Below the pieces are notes generated by a model. That model did not search any database, was not told the origin of the DNA, and saw only the letters and a program-made list of their open reading frames with translations. From Streptomyces mutabilis (GTDB taxonomy: Bacteria; Actinomycetota; Actinomycetes; Streptomycetales; Streptomycetaceae), in contig NZ_BMTT01000021.1 of NCBI RefSeq assembly GCF_014649815.1, positions 1 to 64,000 on the forward strand: DNA of 64,000 nucleotides. The letters run 5' to 3'. The position numbers and the translations under genes were made by a program. Shown here piece by piece: positions 1-7,985 of the stretch. The first letter of the stretch is position 1; the number at the start of each line of letters is the position of its first letter.

Positions 1-1644
1 GCCACCCTCTACAAGACCGGCATCACCCCCCACCCCCTCGACGACGCCCCCACCCGACCCTGGTCCCGTGACCTCGGTGCCCTCGCCGAGCATCTGGGCA
101 GCGCACGGCCCGACCGGCTGCGCGTCACCGGGGTACCCCACGCGCGGATCGCGGCAGACCTCGCCGCACAGCGCGCGCTCGAGTCGGGGACGGCACCGGA
201 CGTCCGGGACACGGACGGCGTCGAGCCGGAGGACCTGCACAGCCTGGGTGAGAAGTACGGCTACTGGACGGCGATCAGCTGGAACGGGCACGACCCGGCC
301 GCCCTCGACCTCACGTACGTCAAGCGCGAACTGCTCGGCGAGGGGGTACCCGTCGGCTCCTACGCGACCACGGGCGCGGCCGGCCCCGACACGCCGCTCT
401 CCTCCTGGACCACCAGTCCGGCCACCGCCCGGAGCACCGGCGCCCTGCTCGTGGCCGTACGGGAGCACCTCCGCCGTCGGCTGCCCGAGTACATGCGCCC
501 CACCGCCGTCGTTCCGCTCGACCGGCTGCCGCTCACCTCCAACGGCAAGCTCGACCGTGCCGCGCTGCCCGTGCTCGAACCGGAGCGCGCCGACATCGGA
601 CGGGCGCCGGCCACCCCGCAGGAGCAGGTGGTGTGCGAGCTGTTCGCGGAGGTCCTCGGTCGGCCGGTGGTCGGTGTGAGCGAGGACTTCTTCGACCTGG
701 GAGGGCACTCCCTGCTGGCCACCCGGCTGATGGCCCGGCTGCGCGCGGCCTTCGGCGTCGAGCTCGGCGTGCGGAGCCTGTTCGAGGCGCCGACACCGGC
801 GGGCATCGCGGCCCGGCTCGACGTCGACGACGCGGACGGCTCGTACGAGGTGATGCTGCCGTTGCGCACCGGGGGCAGCAGGCCGCCGCTGTTCTGTGTC
901 CATCCGGGCGGGGGCATCAGCTGGTCGTACAGCGCGCTCATCAAGCACCTGGGGCCGCAGTATCCGCTGTACGGCATCCAGGCGCGCAGTCTGGCCCGGC
1001 CGGAACCCCGGCCCGCCAGCATCGAGGAGATGGCGGTGGACTACGCCGACCAGATCCAGAGGGTGCAGCCGCACGGGCCGTACCACCTGGCCGGCTGGTC
1101 GTTCGGCGGGCTGTGCGCGCACGCGCTGGCCGCGGAGTTCCAGCGGCGCGGCGAACCGGTGGCACTGGTCGCGGTGCTAGACGTGGTCCCCGACTGGCAG
1201 GGGCTCACCCACGCCGACGTGCCCGCCCCGGACGACCGGGTGATGCTGCTCTACCACGTGGGTCTCGTCGACGACGGCAGTCACCACGACGACGAGGAGA
1301 TGACCTTCGCCAAGGCGCGGGAGATCCTGCGCCGCCAGGGCAGTGTGCTGGCCAACCTGGAGGAGGACCGGCTCGCCACGATCACCGAGATCTCGGCGAA
1401 CAACACCCATCTGACCGTCGACTACCGGCCCGGCCCGATCGACGGAGACCTGCTGCTGATCGCATGCTCGGAGGAGCAGGACCCGCCGGTGACCGCCGGG
1501 GCCTGGCAGCCGTACGTGCGCGGCTCCGTCGAGGCCCACGTGGTGCCCGGCGACCACGGGTCGATGCTGACCCGCCCGGACACGCTGGCCGAGATCGGCC
1601 GCATCCTCTCGGCCAAGCTCCACGACCTCACCGGCGACGAGTGA
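1..1644 (+). CDS. Non-ribosomal peptide synthetase, C-terminal end: A (with N-methyltransferase insert) - PCP - thioesterase (partial at 5' end)
   Basis: The frame is open from base 1 and ends with TGA at 1642-1644, so the start lies left of the window. The first ~330 nt read like the end of an N-methyltransferase domain inserted in an adenylation domain ([17 protein letters not shown], then [18 protein letters not shown]). The adenylation C-terminus follows, with the A10-like motif SNGKLDR near 538-558. A carrier domain has [10 protein letters not shown] with the phosphopantetheine Ser at 709-711. A thioesterase has GWSFGG with Ser at 1099-1101 and the likely catalytic His in PGDHGS at 1555-1557. 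This is a terminal module that N-methylates its amino acid and releases or cyclises the peptide. In actinomycin assembly the last module (N-methylvaline) of AcmC has this order. That match is inference, because the specificity pocket is outside the window. Confidence 0.93.
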   Translation, partial: ATLYKTGITPHPLDDAPTRPWSRDLGALAEHLGSARPDRLRVTGVPHARIAADLAAQRALESGTAPDVRDTDGVEPEDLHSLGEKYGYWTAISWNGHDPAALDLTYVKRELLGEGVPVGSYATTGAAGPDTPLSSWTTSPATARSTGALLVAVREHLRRRLPEYMRPTAVVPLDRLPLTSNGKLDRAALPVLEPERADIGRAPATPQEQVVCELFAEVLGRPVVGVSEDFFDLGGHSLLATRLMARLRAAFGVELGVRSLFEAPTPAGIAARLDVDDADGSYEVMLPLRTGGSRPPLFCVHPGGGISWSYSALIKHLGPQYPLYGIQARSLARPEPRPASIEEMAVDYADQIQRVQPHGPYHLAGWSFGGLCAHALAAEFQRRGEPVALVAVLDVVPDWQGLTHADVPAPDDRVMLLYHVGLVDDGSHHDDEEMTFAKAREILRRQGSVLANLEEDRLATITEISANNTHLTVDYRPGPIDGDLLLIACSEEQDPPVTAGAWQPYVRGSVEAHVVPGDHGSMLTRPDTLAEIGRILSAKLHDLTGDE

Positions 1645-1715
1645 CCTTCGCGGGCCGCCCACCAGGAACCCGCCGTCCGCTGTCCGCGAGGACCGACACC
1701 CGAGGACTGACACTG

Positions 1716-2348
1716 ATGCTGACCGACGTGCTCTCCGTCGATGTGGCCAAGGCCCTGGCCACCGTGGACGAATGGCTGAGCGAGTACATCCGTCGACCGC
1801 ACGGCGAACTCGGACGCACCGGCCCGGTGTGCCCGTTCGTCGAACCCGCCCAGCGCGCCGACGCGCTGGAGATCCGGGTCAGACTGGTCGGCCCCACTCC
1901 GAGCCAGACCCTGATCGACGAGATCGTCCGCTGCGGCCTCGACGAGTTCAGCGAGGTCGAGTGGAAGTCCGGCAACCCGAATCTGCGCTCGCTGCTGCTC
2001 GTCCTGCCGGACCTGCCGGCCGAGCACCTGCACCTGTTGGACGCGGCGCACACCGCGCTGAAGCCGGAGAGTGTGCGGCGGGGGTTGATGATCGCGCAGT
2101 TCCACGAGAAGTGCGAGGAGAAGGCCGCACGCAATCCGGCGTTCGAGGTGAGCCACGCCCCGGTGCCGATGATGGCGGTGCGGTCGATGGCGATCCACGA
2201 CGTGCTGTTCCTGGCCGACCGGCGGGAGTGGTTCGAGGAGTACGCGAGCCGTTTCGGAGCCCGCTACCGCAGCGGGTCGCACGGCATCGACCCACTGCTG
2301 ACCGAGGTGTACGAGCGGGCCCGTGCCGCACACGCTTCGGGGAGCTGA
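1716..2348 (+). CDS. DUF6875-like protein of NRPS/tryptophan-catabolism clusters
   Basis: A 210-residue soluble protein with no signal peptide or membrane segment. The segment GRTGPVCPFVEPAQRADALEIRV is recalled as typical of an uncharacterised actinobacterial family (DUF6875) found in biosynthetic clusters. That assignment is from memory and was not searched. The ATG at 1716 lies 71 nt after the NRPS stop. The gene is followed 4 nt later by the kynurenine formamidase gene, so it is very likely in the same operon. The C-terminal part (LLVLPDLPAEHLHLL, then RGLMIAQFHEKCEEKAA) suggests a mixed alpha/beta fold, and no catalytic motif is obvious. Its function is unknown. The context suggests a role in making or attaching the kynurenine-derived starter. 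Confidence 0.8.
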   Translation: MLTDVLSVDVAKALATVDEWLSEYIRRPHGELGRTGPVCPFVEPAQRADALEIRVRLVGPTPSQTLIDEIVRCGLDEFSEVEWKSGNPNLRSLLLVLPDLPAEHLHLLDAAHTALKPESVRRGLMIAQFHEKCEEKAARNPAFEVSHAPVPMMAVRSMAIHDVLFLADRREWFEEYASRFGARYRSGSHGIDPLLTEVYERARAAHASGS

Positions 2349-2352
2349 TCGC

Positions 2353-3246
2353 ATGCACGACGCACCGCCGGCCGGAGCTGCCGTGTACCGGGGCATGGAC
2401 CGGGCCACGCTGGACCGGCAGTACTCGCCGAGTTCCCGCGTGGCGAGCCTGGACGCCTACCTGCGCGAGTACGAGCGGCTGAGCGAGGCCGCCCGCCGGG
2501 CCCACCCGGTGCGGACCTCTCTCGCCTACGGCCCGCACCCGGCGGAGAGACTCGACTACTTTCCAGGACCGGGAGCCGGGCGGGCGCCGCTGCTGGTGTT
2601 CGTGCACGGCGGGAACTGGCAGGCACTCGGCCGCGCCGAATCGGCCTTCCCGGTGCCGCCGTTGCTGGCCGCCGGCGCGGCGGTCGCGGTGATCGAGTAC
2701 GGGCTGGCTCCGGACGTCGGCCTGGACGCCATGGCGGGCATGGTGCGCCGGGCCGTGGACTGGCTGCTGCGCCACGCGGAGGGGCTCGGGTTCGCCCCGG
2801 ACCGCCTCCATCTGTGCGGCACCTCGGCCGGTGCGCACCTGACCGCCATGGCCTTGCTGCCCGATCCGTCGGTCGGCCCGGACGTGTCCGGCCGGATCGC
2901 CGGGGCGGTGCTGCTCAGCGGCATGTACGACCTGGAGCCGGTCCGCCTGTCCTACGTCAACGACGCGCTGCGGCTGGACGAGGCCGCGACCCGCCGCAAC
3001 AGCCCGATCCTTCGACTGCCGGCGCGGCTGCCCGAGACGGTGGTCGCCCGCGGCGGCAACGAGACCGAGGAGTACGTCCGCCAGCACGACCGGATGGTGA
3101 CGGCGCTGCGCCCCCGGGCAGCGGTGACGGAGGTCGTCGCCGATCGGCGCGACCACTTCGACCTCCCCTACGACCTGGGCGTGCCGGGCACCGGGCTGGG
3201 CGACGCGGTCCTGGCGCACTTGGGACTGGAGGGAACGACCGCATGA
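2353..3246 (+). CDS. Kynurenine formamidase (arylformamidase), alpha/beta hydrolase
   Basis: This enzyme would hydrolyse N-formylkynurenine to kynurenine, the second step of tryptophan breakdown. The 297-residue protein has the oxyanion motif HGGNW at residues 85-89 and the nucleophile motif GTSAGAH with Ser158. It ends with a plausible acid/His pair (RDHFDLPYDLG). ATG 2353 was chosen over an in-frame ATG at 2323 because the latter lies inside the preceding gene, and GGGGAG at 2339-2344 is well placed for 2353. The stop overlaps the next ATG (ATGA), which implies translational coupling with the tryptophan dioxygenase. The neighbouring dioxygenase and kynureninase make the family assignment strong. 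Confidence 0.9.
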   Translation: MHDAPPAGAAVYRGMDRATLDRQYSPSSRVASLDAYLREYERLSEAARRAHPVRTSLAYGPHPAERLDYFPGPGAGRAPLLVFVHGGNWQALGRAESAFPVPPLLAAGAAVAVIEYGLAPDVGLDAMAGMVRRAVDWLLRHAEGLGFAPDRLHLCGTSAGAHLTAMALLPDPSVGPDVSGRIAGAVLLSGMYDLEPVRLSYVNDALRLDEAATRRNSPILRLPARLPETVVARGGNETEEYVRQHDRMVTALRPRAAVTEVVADRRDHFDLPYDLGVPGTGLGDAVLAHLGLEGTTA

Positions 3247-4085
3247 CCACCGAACAGACCACCCGAAGCCCCGCGTGCCCGTTGTCCGTGGGATCCCCGT
3301 CGGACACCACCCCGTACGCCCACTACGCGAGGATGGACGAGCTGCTGGCGTTGCAGCATCCGCTCAGCTCGGCCCGTACCGAGCCGGGGTTCATCATCAT
3401 GAGCCAGGTCAAGGAGCTGCTGTTCAAGCTGCTGCACACCGAATTCAGCACAGCACGGGACCAGTTGGCGGACGACCTGCTCGACGACGCGTTGTGGACG
3501 CTGCGCCGCGCCGCGCGGGTGCAGCAGGTGCTGCTGGTCTCGTGGGAGACGTTCTCCGTGCTGTCCCCGGTGGAGTTCGCCGAGTTCCGGGACGTCCTGG
3601 GGTCGGCCTCCGGCTTCCAGTCGGCAGGCTACCGGCGCCTGGAGTTCCTGCTCGGCAACAAGAACCCCGCGATGGCCGCGCCACACCGGAACACGGCGGG
3701 CTACGACGCGGTGGTCGGCCAGCTGCACGAGCCGAGCCTGTACGACGCCGCCCTCGCGCTGCTGGCGCGCCGCGGGCTGCTCACGCCGGACGACTCCACG
3801 GGCCGGGACGTCACCCGGCCGTACCGCGGCGGCGCGGAGGTCGAGGAGGCCTGGCGGTCGGTCTACCGGGACCCCGTCCGCCATCGCGACCTGCATCTGC
3901 TCGCCGAGGCGCTGATGGACACCGCCGACCAGTTCGCACGCTGGCGCTACACCCACCTGGTGACCGTGCAGCGGATGCTGGGCGCCAAGCCCGGGACCGG
4001 CGGCACCGAGGGCGTGTCCTGGCTCGCCCGGATCAGTGAGCACCGCTTCTTCCCGGAACTGTGGTCGGTGCGCTCCACGCTCTGA
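3243..4085 (+). CDS. kynA: Tryptophan 2,3-dioxygenase (heme)
   Basis: This enzyme opens the indole ring of tryptophan with O2 to give N-formylkynurenine, committing tryptophan to the chromophore pathway. The 280-residue length is usual for bacterial enzymes. The heme-ligand region RWRYTHLVTVQRMLG holds His238, followed by the GTGGTEGVSWL loop that closes over the substrate. The N-terminal pocket reads GFIIMSQVKELLFKLL. Canonical enzymes have His where Ser54 stands here (the HQ of the FxxxHQxxELWxK motif), so the residue that contacts the indole NH is replaced. Such variants fit secondary-metabolism paralogues rather than housekeeping enzymes (inference). The gene overlaps the formamidase gene by 4 nt and lies 72 nt before the kynureninase gene. 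Confidence 0.93.
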   Translation: MTTEQTTRSPACPLSVGSPSDTTPYAHYARMDELLALQHPLSSARTEPGFIIMSQVKELLFKLLHTEFSTARDQLADDLLDDALWTLRRAARVQQVLLVSWETFSVLSPVEFAEFRDVLGSASGFQSAGYRRLEFLLGNKNPAMAAPHRNTAGYDAVVGQLHEPSLYDAALALLARRGLLTPDDSTGRDVTRPYRGGAEVEEAWRSVYRDPVRHRDLHLLAEALMDTADQFARWRYTHLVTVQRMLGAKPGTGGTEGVSWLARISEHRFFPELWSVRSTL

Positions 4086-4157
4086 CCGGGTGCCCATGGC
4101 CTCGCCGCGGACGGCGGGGACACGCCGACATGGACGGCACGAGACAGAAGGAGGCCG

Positions 4158-5420
4158 ATGGTGAGCGGGATCCCGCGCACGGTGGCCGAGGAACTGGACG
4201 CGTCCGATCCGCTCGCCGCGTTCCGCGAGCGGTTCGTCATCGCCGATCCGGAGCTGATCTACCTGGACGGCAACTCGCTGGGCCCACTGCCCGCGGCCAC
4301 GCCGGAGGTGCTGCGGGAGGTGGTCGAGGAGGGCTGGGGCGGGGGGCTGGTGCGGTCGTGGCAGGGCTGGATCGACTGGGGCGCCCGGCTCGGCGACCGC
4401 CTCGCCGAGCACGTACTGGGCGCCGCACCCGGGGAAGTGGTCATCTCCGACTCCACGTCGGTCAACCTCTACAAGCTGGCCGCCGCCGCCCTGGACGCGG
4501 CACCGGGGCGCGGCACCGTCCTGATGGACGCCGAGGACTTCCCGACCAACCGGTACATCGTCCAGGGCCTGGCCGAACAGCGCGGGCTGCGGCTGGTGCG
4601 GCTGCCGTCCGACCTCGACGGCGGCCTCGGCCTGGACGCGCTGCGCTCGGCACTGAACGGTGACGTCGCGCTGGTGGTGCTGTCCCTGGTGTCCTACCGG
4701 AGCGGCGCGCTGCTGGACATGGCGCAGGTGAACGACCTGGCCGACGCGGTCGGCGCGCGGGTGGTGTGGGACGTGTCGCACGCCGCCGGAGCCGTCCCTG
4801 TCGACCTGGGCGGCACCGGCGCGGAACTGGCCGTCGGCTGCACGTACAAGTACCTCAACGGCGGCCCGGGTTCACCCGCCTTCCTCTATGTGCGGCGCGA
4901 CCTGCAGTCCCGGCTTCGGCAGCCGGTGTGGGGCTGGTTCGGGCAGCGCGGGCAGTTCGAGATGGGGCCGGACTACGACCCGGTGCCGGGCATCGAACGG
5001 TTCCTGGTGAGCACCCCGCCGCTGGTGTCGTTGGCGGCGATCGATCCCGCCCTCGCCCTGGTCGAGGAGGCCGGCCTGGCGCGGATCCGGGCCAAAGGGC
5101 TGAGGCTGGGCCGGCTGGCCGACGATCTGGCGGACGCCTGGCTCACTCCGCTGCACTTCCGGCCCGCCTCACCCCGCCCGCCGGAGCGGCGAGGTTCGCA
5201 TCTGTCCCTGTACCACCCCGACGCCTGGCGGATCTGCCAGGCGCTGGCCGCGGACGCGAAGGTCGTCTGCGACTACCGGGTCCCGGACCGGCTGCGTATC
5301 GGTCTGTCCCCCCTGGTCACCCGGTTCACCGACGTCTGGGACGCGTTGGCCCGTATGCGCGACGTCGTGGCCGAGGGCACCCACACCTCCCGGCCGGCCG
5401 GCCTCGCCCGGGTGACCTGA
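4158..5420 (+). CDS. kynU: Kynureninase (PLP-dependent; probably acts on 3-hydroxykynurenine)
   Basis: A fold-type I PLP enzyme of 420 residues, the usual length for kynureninase. It cleaves kynurenine or 3-hydroxykynurenine to (3-hydroxy)anthranilate plus alanine. Family features seen are YLDGNSLGPLP near the N-terminus, the PLP-Asp region WDVSHAAGAVPVDL, the Schiff-base Lys231 in CTYKYLNGGPGSPAF, and the C-terminal RIGLSPLVTRFTDV. ATG 4158 has a good AAGGAGG Shine-Dalgarno at 4148-4154. It lies between the tryptophan dioxygenase and a methyltransferase, so a hydroxylated and perhaps methylated kynurenine is the likely substrate. No kynurenine 3-hydroxylase gene is in the window. Confidence 0.93.
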   Translation: MVSGIPRTVAEELDASDPLAAFRERFVIADPELIYLDGNSLGPLPAATPEVLREVVEEGWGGGLVRSWQGWIDWGARLGDRLAEHVLGAAPGEVVISDSTSVNLYKLAAAALDAAPGRGTVLMDAEDFPTNRYIVQGLAEQRGLRLVRLPSDLDGGLGLDALRSALNGDVALVVLSLVSYRSGALLDMAQVNDLADAVGARVVWDVSHAAGAVPVDLGGTGAELAVGCTYKYLNGGPGSPAFLYVRRDLQSRLRQPVWGWFGQRGQFEMGPDYDPVPGIERFLVSTPPLVSLAAIDPALALVEEAGLARIRAKGLRLGRLADDLADAWLTPLHFRPASPRPPERRGSHLSLYHPDAWRICQALAADAKVVCDYRVPDRLRIGLSPLVTRFTDVWDALARMRDVVAEGTHTSRPAGLARVT

Positions 5421-5471
5421 CCTCCGCCTCCCGCACACCACCTCCTCCACCTCAGCCGATTCGGAGTGACC

Positions 5472-6512
5472 ATGGCTCACGCATCCCCGCTCACCACCGA
5501 CGGACTGGTACAGATCCTGTTCGGCTCCTCGGCCTTCCAGATGCTCCGCGCGGGCAGCGACCTGGGCCTGTTCACCCTGTTGCACCGGCGACCGGGGCTG
5601 ACCCCGCCGGAGATCGGCCGGGAGCTCGACCTGGAGGAGCGGCCGGTGCAGATTCTGCTGCTCGGCACCACCGCCCTCGGACTGACGGTGCGCCGGGGCG
5701 ACGGCTACGAGAACGCCGACGTGCTGAACGGTCTCTTCGCGGAGGGCACCTGGGAGATCATCGAGGATCTGGTCGAGTACGAGGAGCGGATCGTCCGGCC
5801 CGCCGAGGTGGACTTCATCGCGTCGCTGCGTGAGAACACCAACGTCGGCCTGCGACGGATCAAGGGCACAGGGGAGGACCTCTACCACCGGCTGTCCGCG
5901 GACCCCGAGCTGGAGCAGCTGTTCTACCGCTGCATGCGGTCCTGGTCCCGGCTGTCCAACCCCGTGCTGGTCGAGAAGGCCGACCTCACCGGAGTGCGGA
6001 GCGTGCTCGACGTGGGCGGCGGCGACGGCGTCAACGCCATCGCCCTCGCGCAGGCCAACCCCGGCGTGGAGTTCACCGTCCTGGACCTTCCCGGCACGGT
6101 GGAGATCGCCCGCGAGAAGATCGCCGAGCACGGCCTGTCCGACCGGATCTCCGTGCGAGCCGCGGACATCTTCGCCGACGCCTACCCGACAGGCCACGAC
6201 TGCGTGCTCTTCGCCAACCAGCTCGTGATCTGGTCGCCGCAGGAGAACGTACGGCTGTTGCGCAAGGCTTACGCAGCGCTGCCGGACGGCGGGCGGGTGC
6301 TGGTGTTCAACGCCATGTCCGACGACAGTGGGGACGGCCCGCTGTACGCGGCCCTGGACAACGTGTACTTCGCGACGCTGCCGGCCGCGAGCAGCACGAT
6401 CTACCGGTGGGGCCAGTACGAGGAGTGGTTCGCCGCGGCCGGGTTCGTGAAGCCCGAGCGACTGCCCGGCGGCCGGTGGACGCCGCACGGCGTGATCAGC
6501 GCGGTCAAGTGA
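5472..6512 (+). CDS. SAM-dependent methyltransferase, O-methyltransferase-2 fold, likely C-methyltransferase for the 3-hydroxykynurenine ring
   Basis: A 346-residue protein with an N-terminal winged-helix dimerisation domain (about 10-95) and a Rossmann domain. The SAM motif DVGGGDG is at residues 180-186, followed by the acidic VLDLPG strand. Classical O-methyltransferases of this fold carry an LHDW-type catalytic His. Here the equivalent stretch is NQLVIWSPQEN, without His or Asp. That favours C-methylation of an electron-rich ring, as known for SibL/AcmL-type enzymes that make 4-methyl-3-hydroxyanthranilate (substrate inferred). ATG 5472 was chosen over GTG 5466 because GGAG at 5463-5466 is correctly spaced for it. 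It is the last intact gene of the plus-strand run. Confidence 0.87.
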   Translation: MAHASPLTTDGLVQILFGSSAFQMLRAGSDLGLFTLLHRRPGLTPPEIGRELDLEERPVQILLLGTTALGLTVRRGDGYENADVLNGLFAEGTWEIIEDLVEYEERIVRPAEVDFIASLRENTNVGLRRIKGTGEDLYHRLSADPELEQLFYRCMRSWSRLSNPVLVEKADLTGVRSVLDVGGGDGVNAIALAQANPGVEFTVLDLPGTVEIAREKIAEHGLSDRISVRAADIFADAYPTGHDCVLFANQLVIWSPQENVRLLRKAYAALPDGGRVLVFNAMSDDSGDGPLYAALDNVYFATLPAASSTIYRWGQYEEWFAAAGFVKPERLPGGRWTPHGVISAVK

Positions 6513-6538
6513 CGCCCCAGCGAGTACCGGAGCCGACC

Positions 6539-6770
6539 ATGCCCTCCACGTGCCAGGACGCCCGCCGGCCGGCGGCGGAGCGGTTCGTGACCCGCTATGA
6601 CGACGTCAGCGCCGTGCCGCGCGACCGACGGTCCGGCAACGCCCCTTCCCGCGTGCCCGGCAGGAGGACGAGGTGAGTCACCCGACTACGGGTCCGCGAC
6701 CCCGCCCTCGCGCTCGCTGACGGCGATCCGGAGCACGACCGTGCCCGGCTGCCCGGCAGTTGGCGGCTAT
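6539..6770 (+). pseudogene. Decayed cytochrome P450 (N-terminal fragments only)
   Basis: The short frame opening at ATG 6539 contains RFVTRYDDVSAV, then RDRRSGN and RVPG. These match the conserved P450 N-terminal region (VTRYDDVRAVLxDxRFSNxP). The frame stops at 6674-6676. A second reading frame then gives DGDPEHDRARLPG (about 6717-6758), the shape of the P450 B'/C-helix motif (DxPEHxRLRRLV). No I-helix, ExxR or heme Cys segment exists, so this is a truncated, frameshifted relic. It lies just after the methyltransferase and before a terminator. In clusters making actinomycin X-type compounds a P450 oxidises proline, so this could be the remnant of such a gene (inference). Confidence 0.6.
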
Positions 6771-6813
6771 ACGCGTTGCGCCTGTGACTCCAGCACGTGC
6801 TCCGACCGCAGCA

Positions 6814-6846
6814 CTGAGGGCTCCACGGTGACCGTGGAGCCCTCAG
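6814..6846. terminator. Strong near-perfect palindrome, bidirectional terminator
   Basis: Two 16-nt arms (6814-6829 and 6831-6846) are exact reverse complements with one central base. They form a very GC-rich hairpin. It sits between the plus-strand methyltransferase/P450 relic and the minus-strand ferredoxin-like gene, the place for a shared terminator of convergent units. There is no T-run, as is usual in Streptomyces. Confidence 0.75.
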
Positions 6847-6873
6847 CCCTGGGGGGTGGCGGGAGTCGTGCCG

Positions 6874-7080
6874 TCAGGCGCCAGGCGGGTCGTTCCCCAC
6901 GGCGATGGCCTGAACGAGGCAGGACAACGCGGCCTGGGTGACCTGCCGCGGGGTTGCCGTCCGTGCCCCGTAGGGTACGAGCGCGGTGTACCCGTCGTCG
7001 TCCCGGGTGGACACCGTGGGTGCCGTCAGGGTGCGCTGCCCGGACCCTGTACAGCTGCGGTGGTCGATGTGGATCTCCAT
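6874..7080 (-). CDS. Ferredoxin-like small protein lacking one cluster cysteine
   Basis: A 68-residue ORF of the type that supplies electrons to Streptomyces P450s. It has an N-terminal beta strand (MEIHIDHRSC), TAP, a DDDGYTALV stretch and a C-terminal CLVQAI. Typical [3Fe-4S]/[4Fe-4S] ferredoxins have C-x5-C and CPxxAI. Here Cys10 is present, the second position is Arg16 (CTGSGQR) and the last motif is CL rather than CP. Only two cluster Cys remain, so a normal iron-sulfur cluster is doubtful. With the decayed P450 next door, it may be the relic of an electron-transfer pair. It lies 32 nt after the LmbU-like gene and is probably co-transcribed with it. Confidence 0.6.
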   Translation of the reverse strand: MEIHIDHRSCTGSGQRTLTAPTVSTRDDDGYTALVPYGARTATPRQVTQAALSCLVQAIAVGNDPPGA

Positions 7081-7112
7081 TGGGGGGCGTCTCCGGTGGT
7101 CGGGCGGGGGCG

Positions 7113-7760
7113 TCAGTGACCGAGCTCGTGCGCGGTGGCACGGTCGAGCGTCAGCAGGACCCACTCCTCGAAGTCCCGGTCGCCCCTCGATGCGGCCTCC
7201 CGCCAGCGCTGGACACGGTCACAGGGGGCGCTGATCCGGAGCTGGCTGGCCCGTGCGGGTCCGGCCGGTCGGTTTCCTCTGCGGCTCTCCCGCAGCAGCA
7301 GTCGGAGCTGGTTCCGTGACCAGCCGTGCTGCTCCGCCTGGTCGAGCCAGGTGTCGGCCTCCGCCGGCGGTAGGGAGGCGACCTCGGCGTGATGGCCGAA
7401 GCTCAGCGTCTCGCGCCGACGCCAGAGCTCGAAGTGGCGTGCCACCCACGCGTAGTTGCGCAGCGTCTGGTAGTCGAGTCCCGCGGCCTGCACTCCGGTC
7501 TGGTAGCGGTCGGCGTAGCGGTCCTGGCCGTACACGAGCCAGTCGCCCAGGCACCAGGCGGAGGAGTCGGCGATCTGGAAGATGTGCTGCCCGGCCTTCT
7601 CCCATCGGTCGTACGTGAGGTTGGTCGGCATCTTGAGGCCGACCCGGGTGGTGAAGATTCGTTCCTGCTCGCCCGGTCTGCGAGGGCGGGCCGCCTCGGT
7701 CGCTCGGCGGCCGACTGGCAATCGACGGTCATTCCGGTCGTACTTGGCGATGTGCTGCAC
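7113..7760 (-). CDS. LmbU-family transcriptional regulator
   Basis: The 215-residue product matches the LmbU family of cluster-situated DNA-binding activators known from lincomycin and other actinomycete clusters. The core is TTRVGLKMPTNLTYDRW, then GDWLVYGQDRYADRY, LDYQTLRNYAWVARHFE, and RETLSFGHHAEVASLP followed by WLDQAEQHGWSRNQLR. The helix-turn-helix probably lies in the LSFGHHAEVA to WSRNQLR region. The longer open frame up to 7967 is rejected as a start. GTG 7760 has a clear AGGAG Shine-Dalgarno (7768-7772) and begins at QHIAKYDRND. It probably controls the peptide cluster. Its own promoter would be in 7761-7985. Confidence 0.85.
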   Translation of the reverse strand: MQHIAKYDRNDRRLPVGRRATEAARPRRPGEQERIFTTRVGLKMPTNLTYDRWEKAGQHIFQIADSSAWCLGDWLVYGQDRYADRYQTGVQAAGLDYQTLRNYAWVARHFELWRRRETLSFGHHAEVASLPPAEADTWLDQAEQHGWSRNQLRLLLRESRRGNRPAGPARASQLRISAPCDRVQRWREAASRGDRDFEEWVLLTLDRATAHELGH

Positions 7761-7985
7761 CGGTTTTCTCCTGAAATCGGGGCATGATACATCTCGCACC
7801 ACTCCTCGCGCCCTCGAGCCATCAAGGGCGCAAGCTCGAAAAACGGTAGTCACCGTCCTAGATACCGTCAATGAGTATTTCCGGCCGGGGATGGCCGATC
7901 GGGATGTAATCAGCTCCGGTTTCGATCGCTTCAGGAGTGCGGCACGTGCCCGATCGTGCGGGCCCACCGGGCGCGCACGACCCCG

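Noticed and set aside
633-1715. An open frame overlapping the NRPS end and leading into the DUF6875-like gene
   Set aside because: Its part before 1716 is out of frame with the clear carrier and thioesterase domains and is low-complexity Arg/Gly/Ala. Only the part from ATG 1716 looks like a protein.
7761-7967. N-terminal extension of the LmbU-like protein
   Set aside because: The extension has no family resemblance, while GTG 7760 has a well-placed AGGAG and starts near the conserved region.
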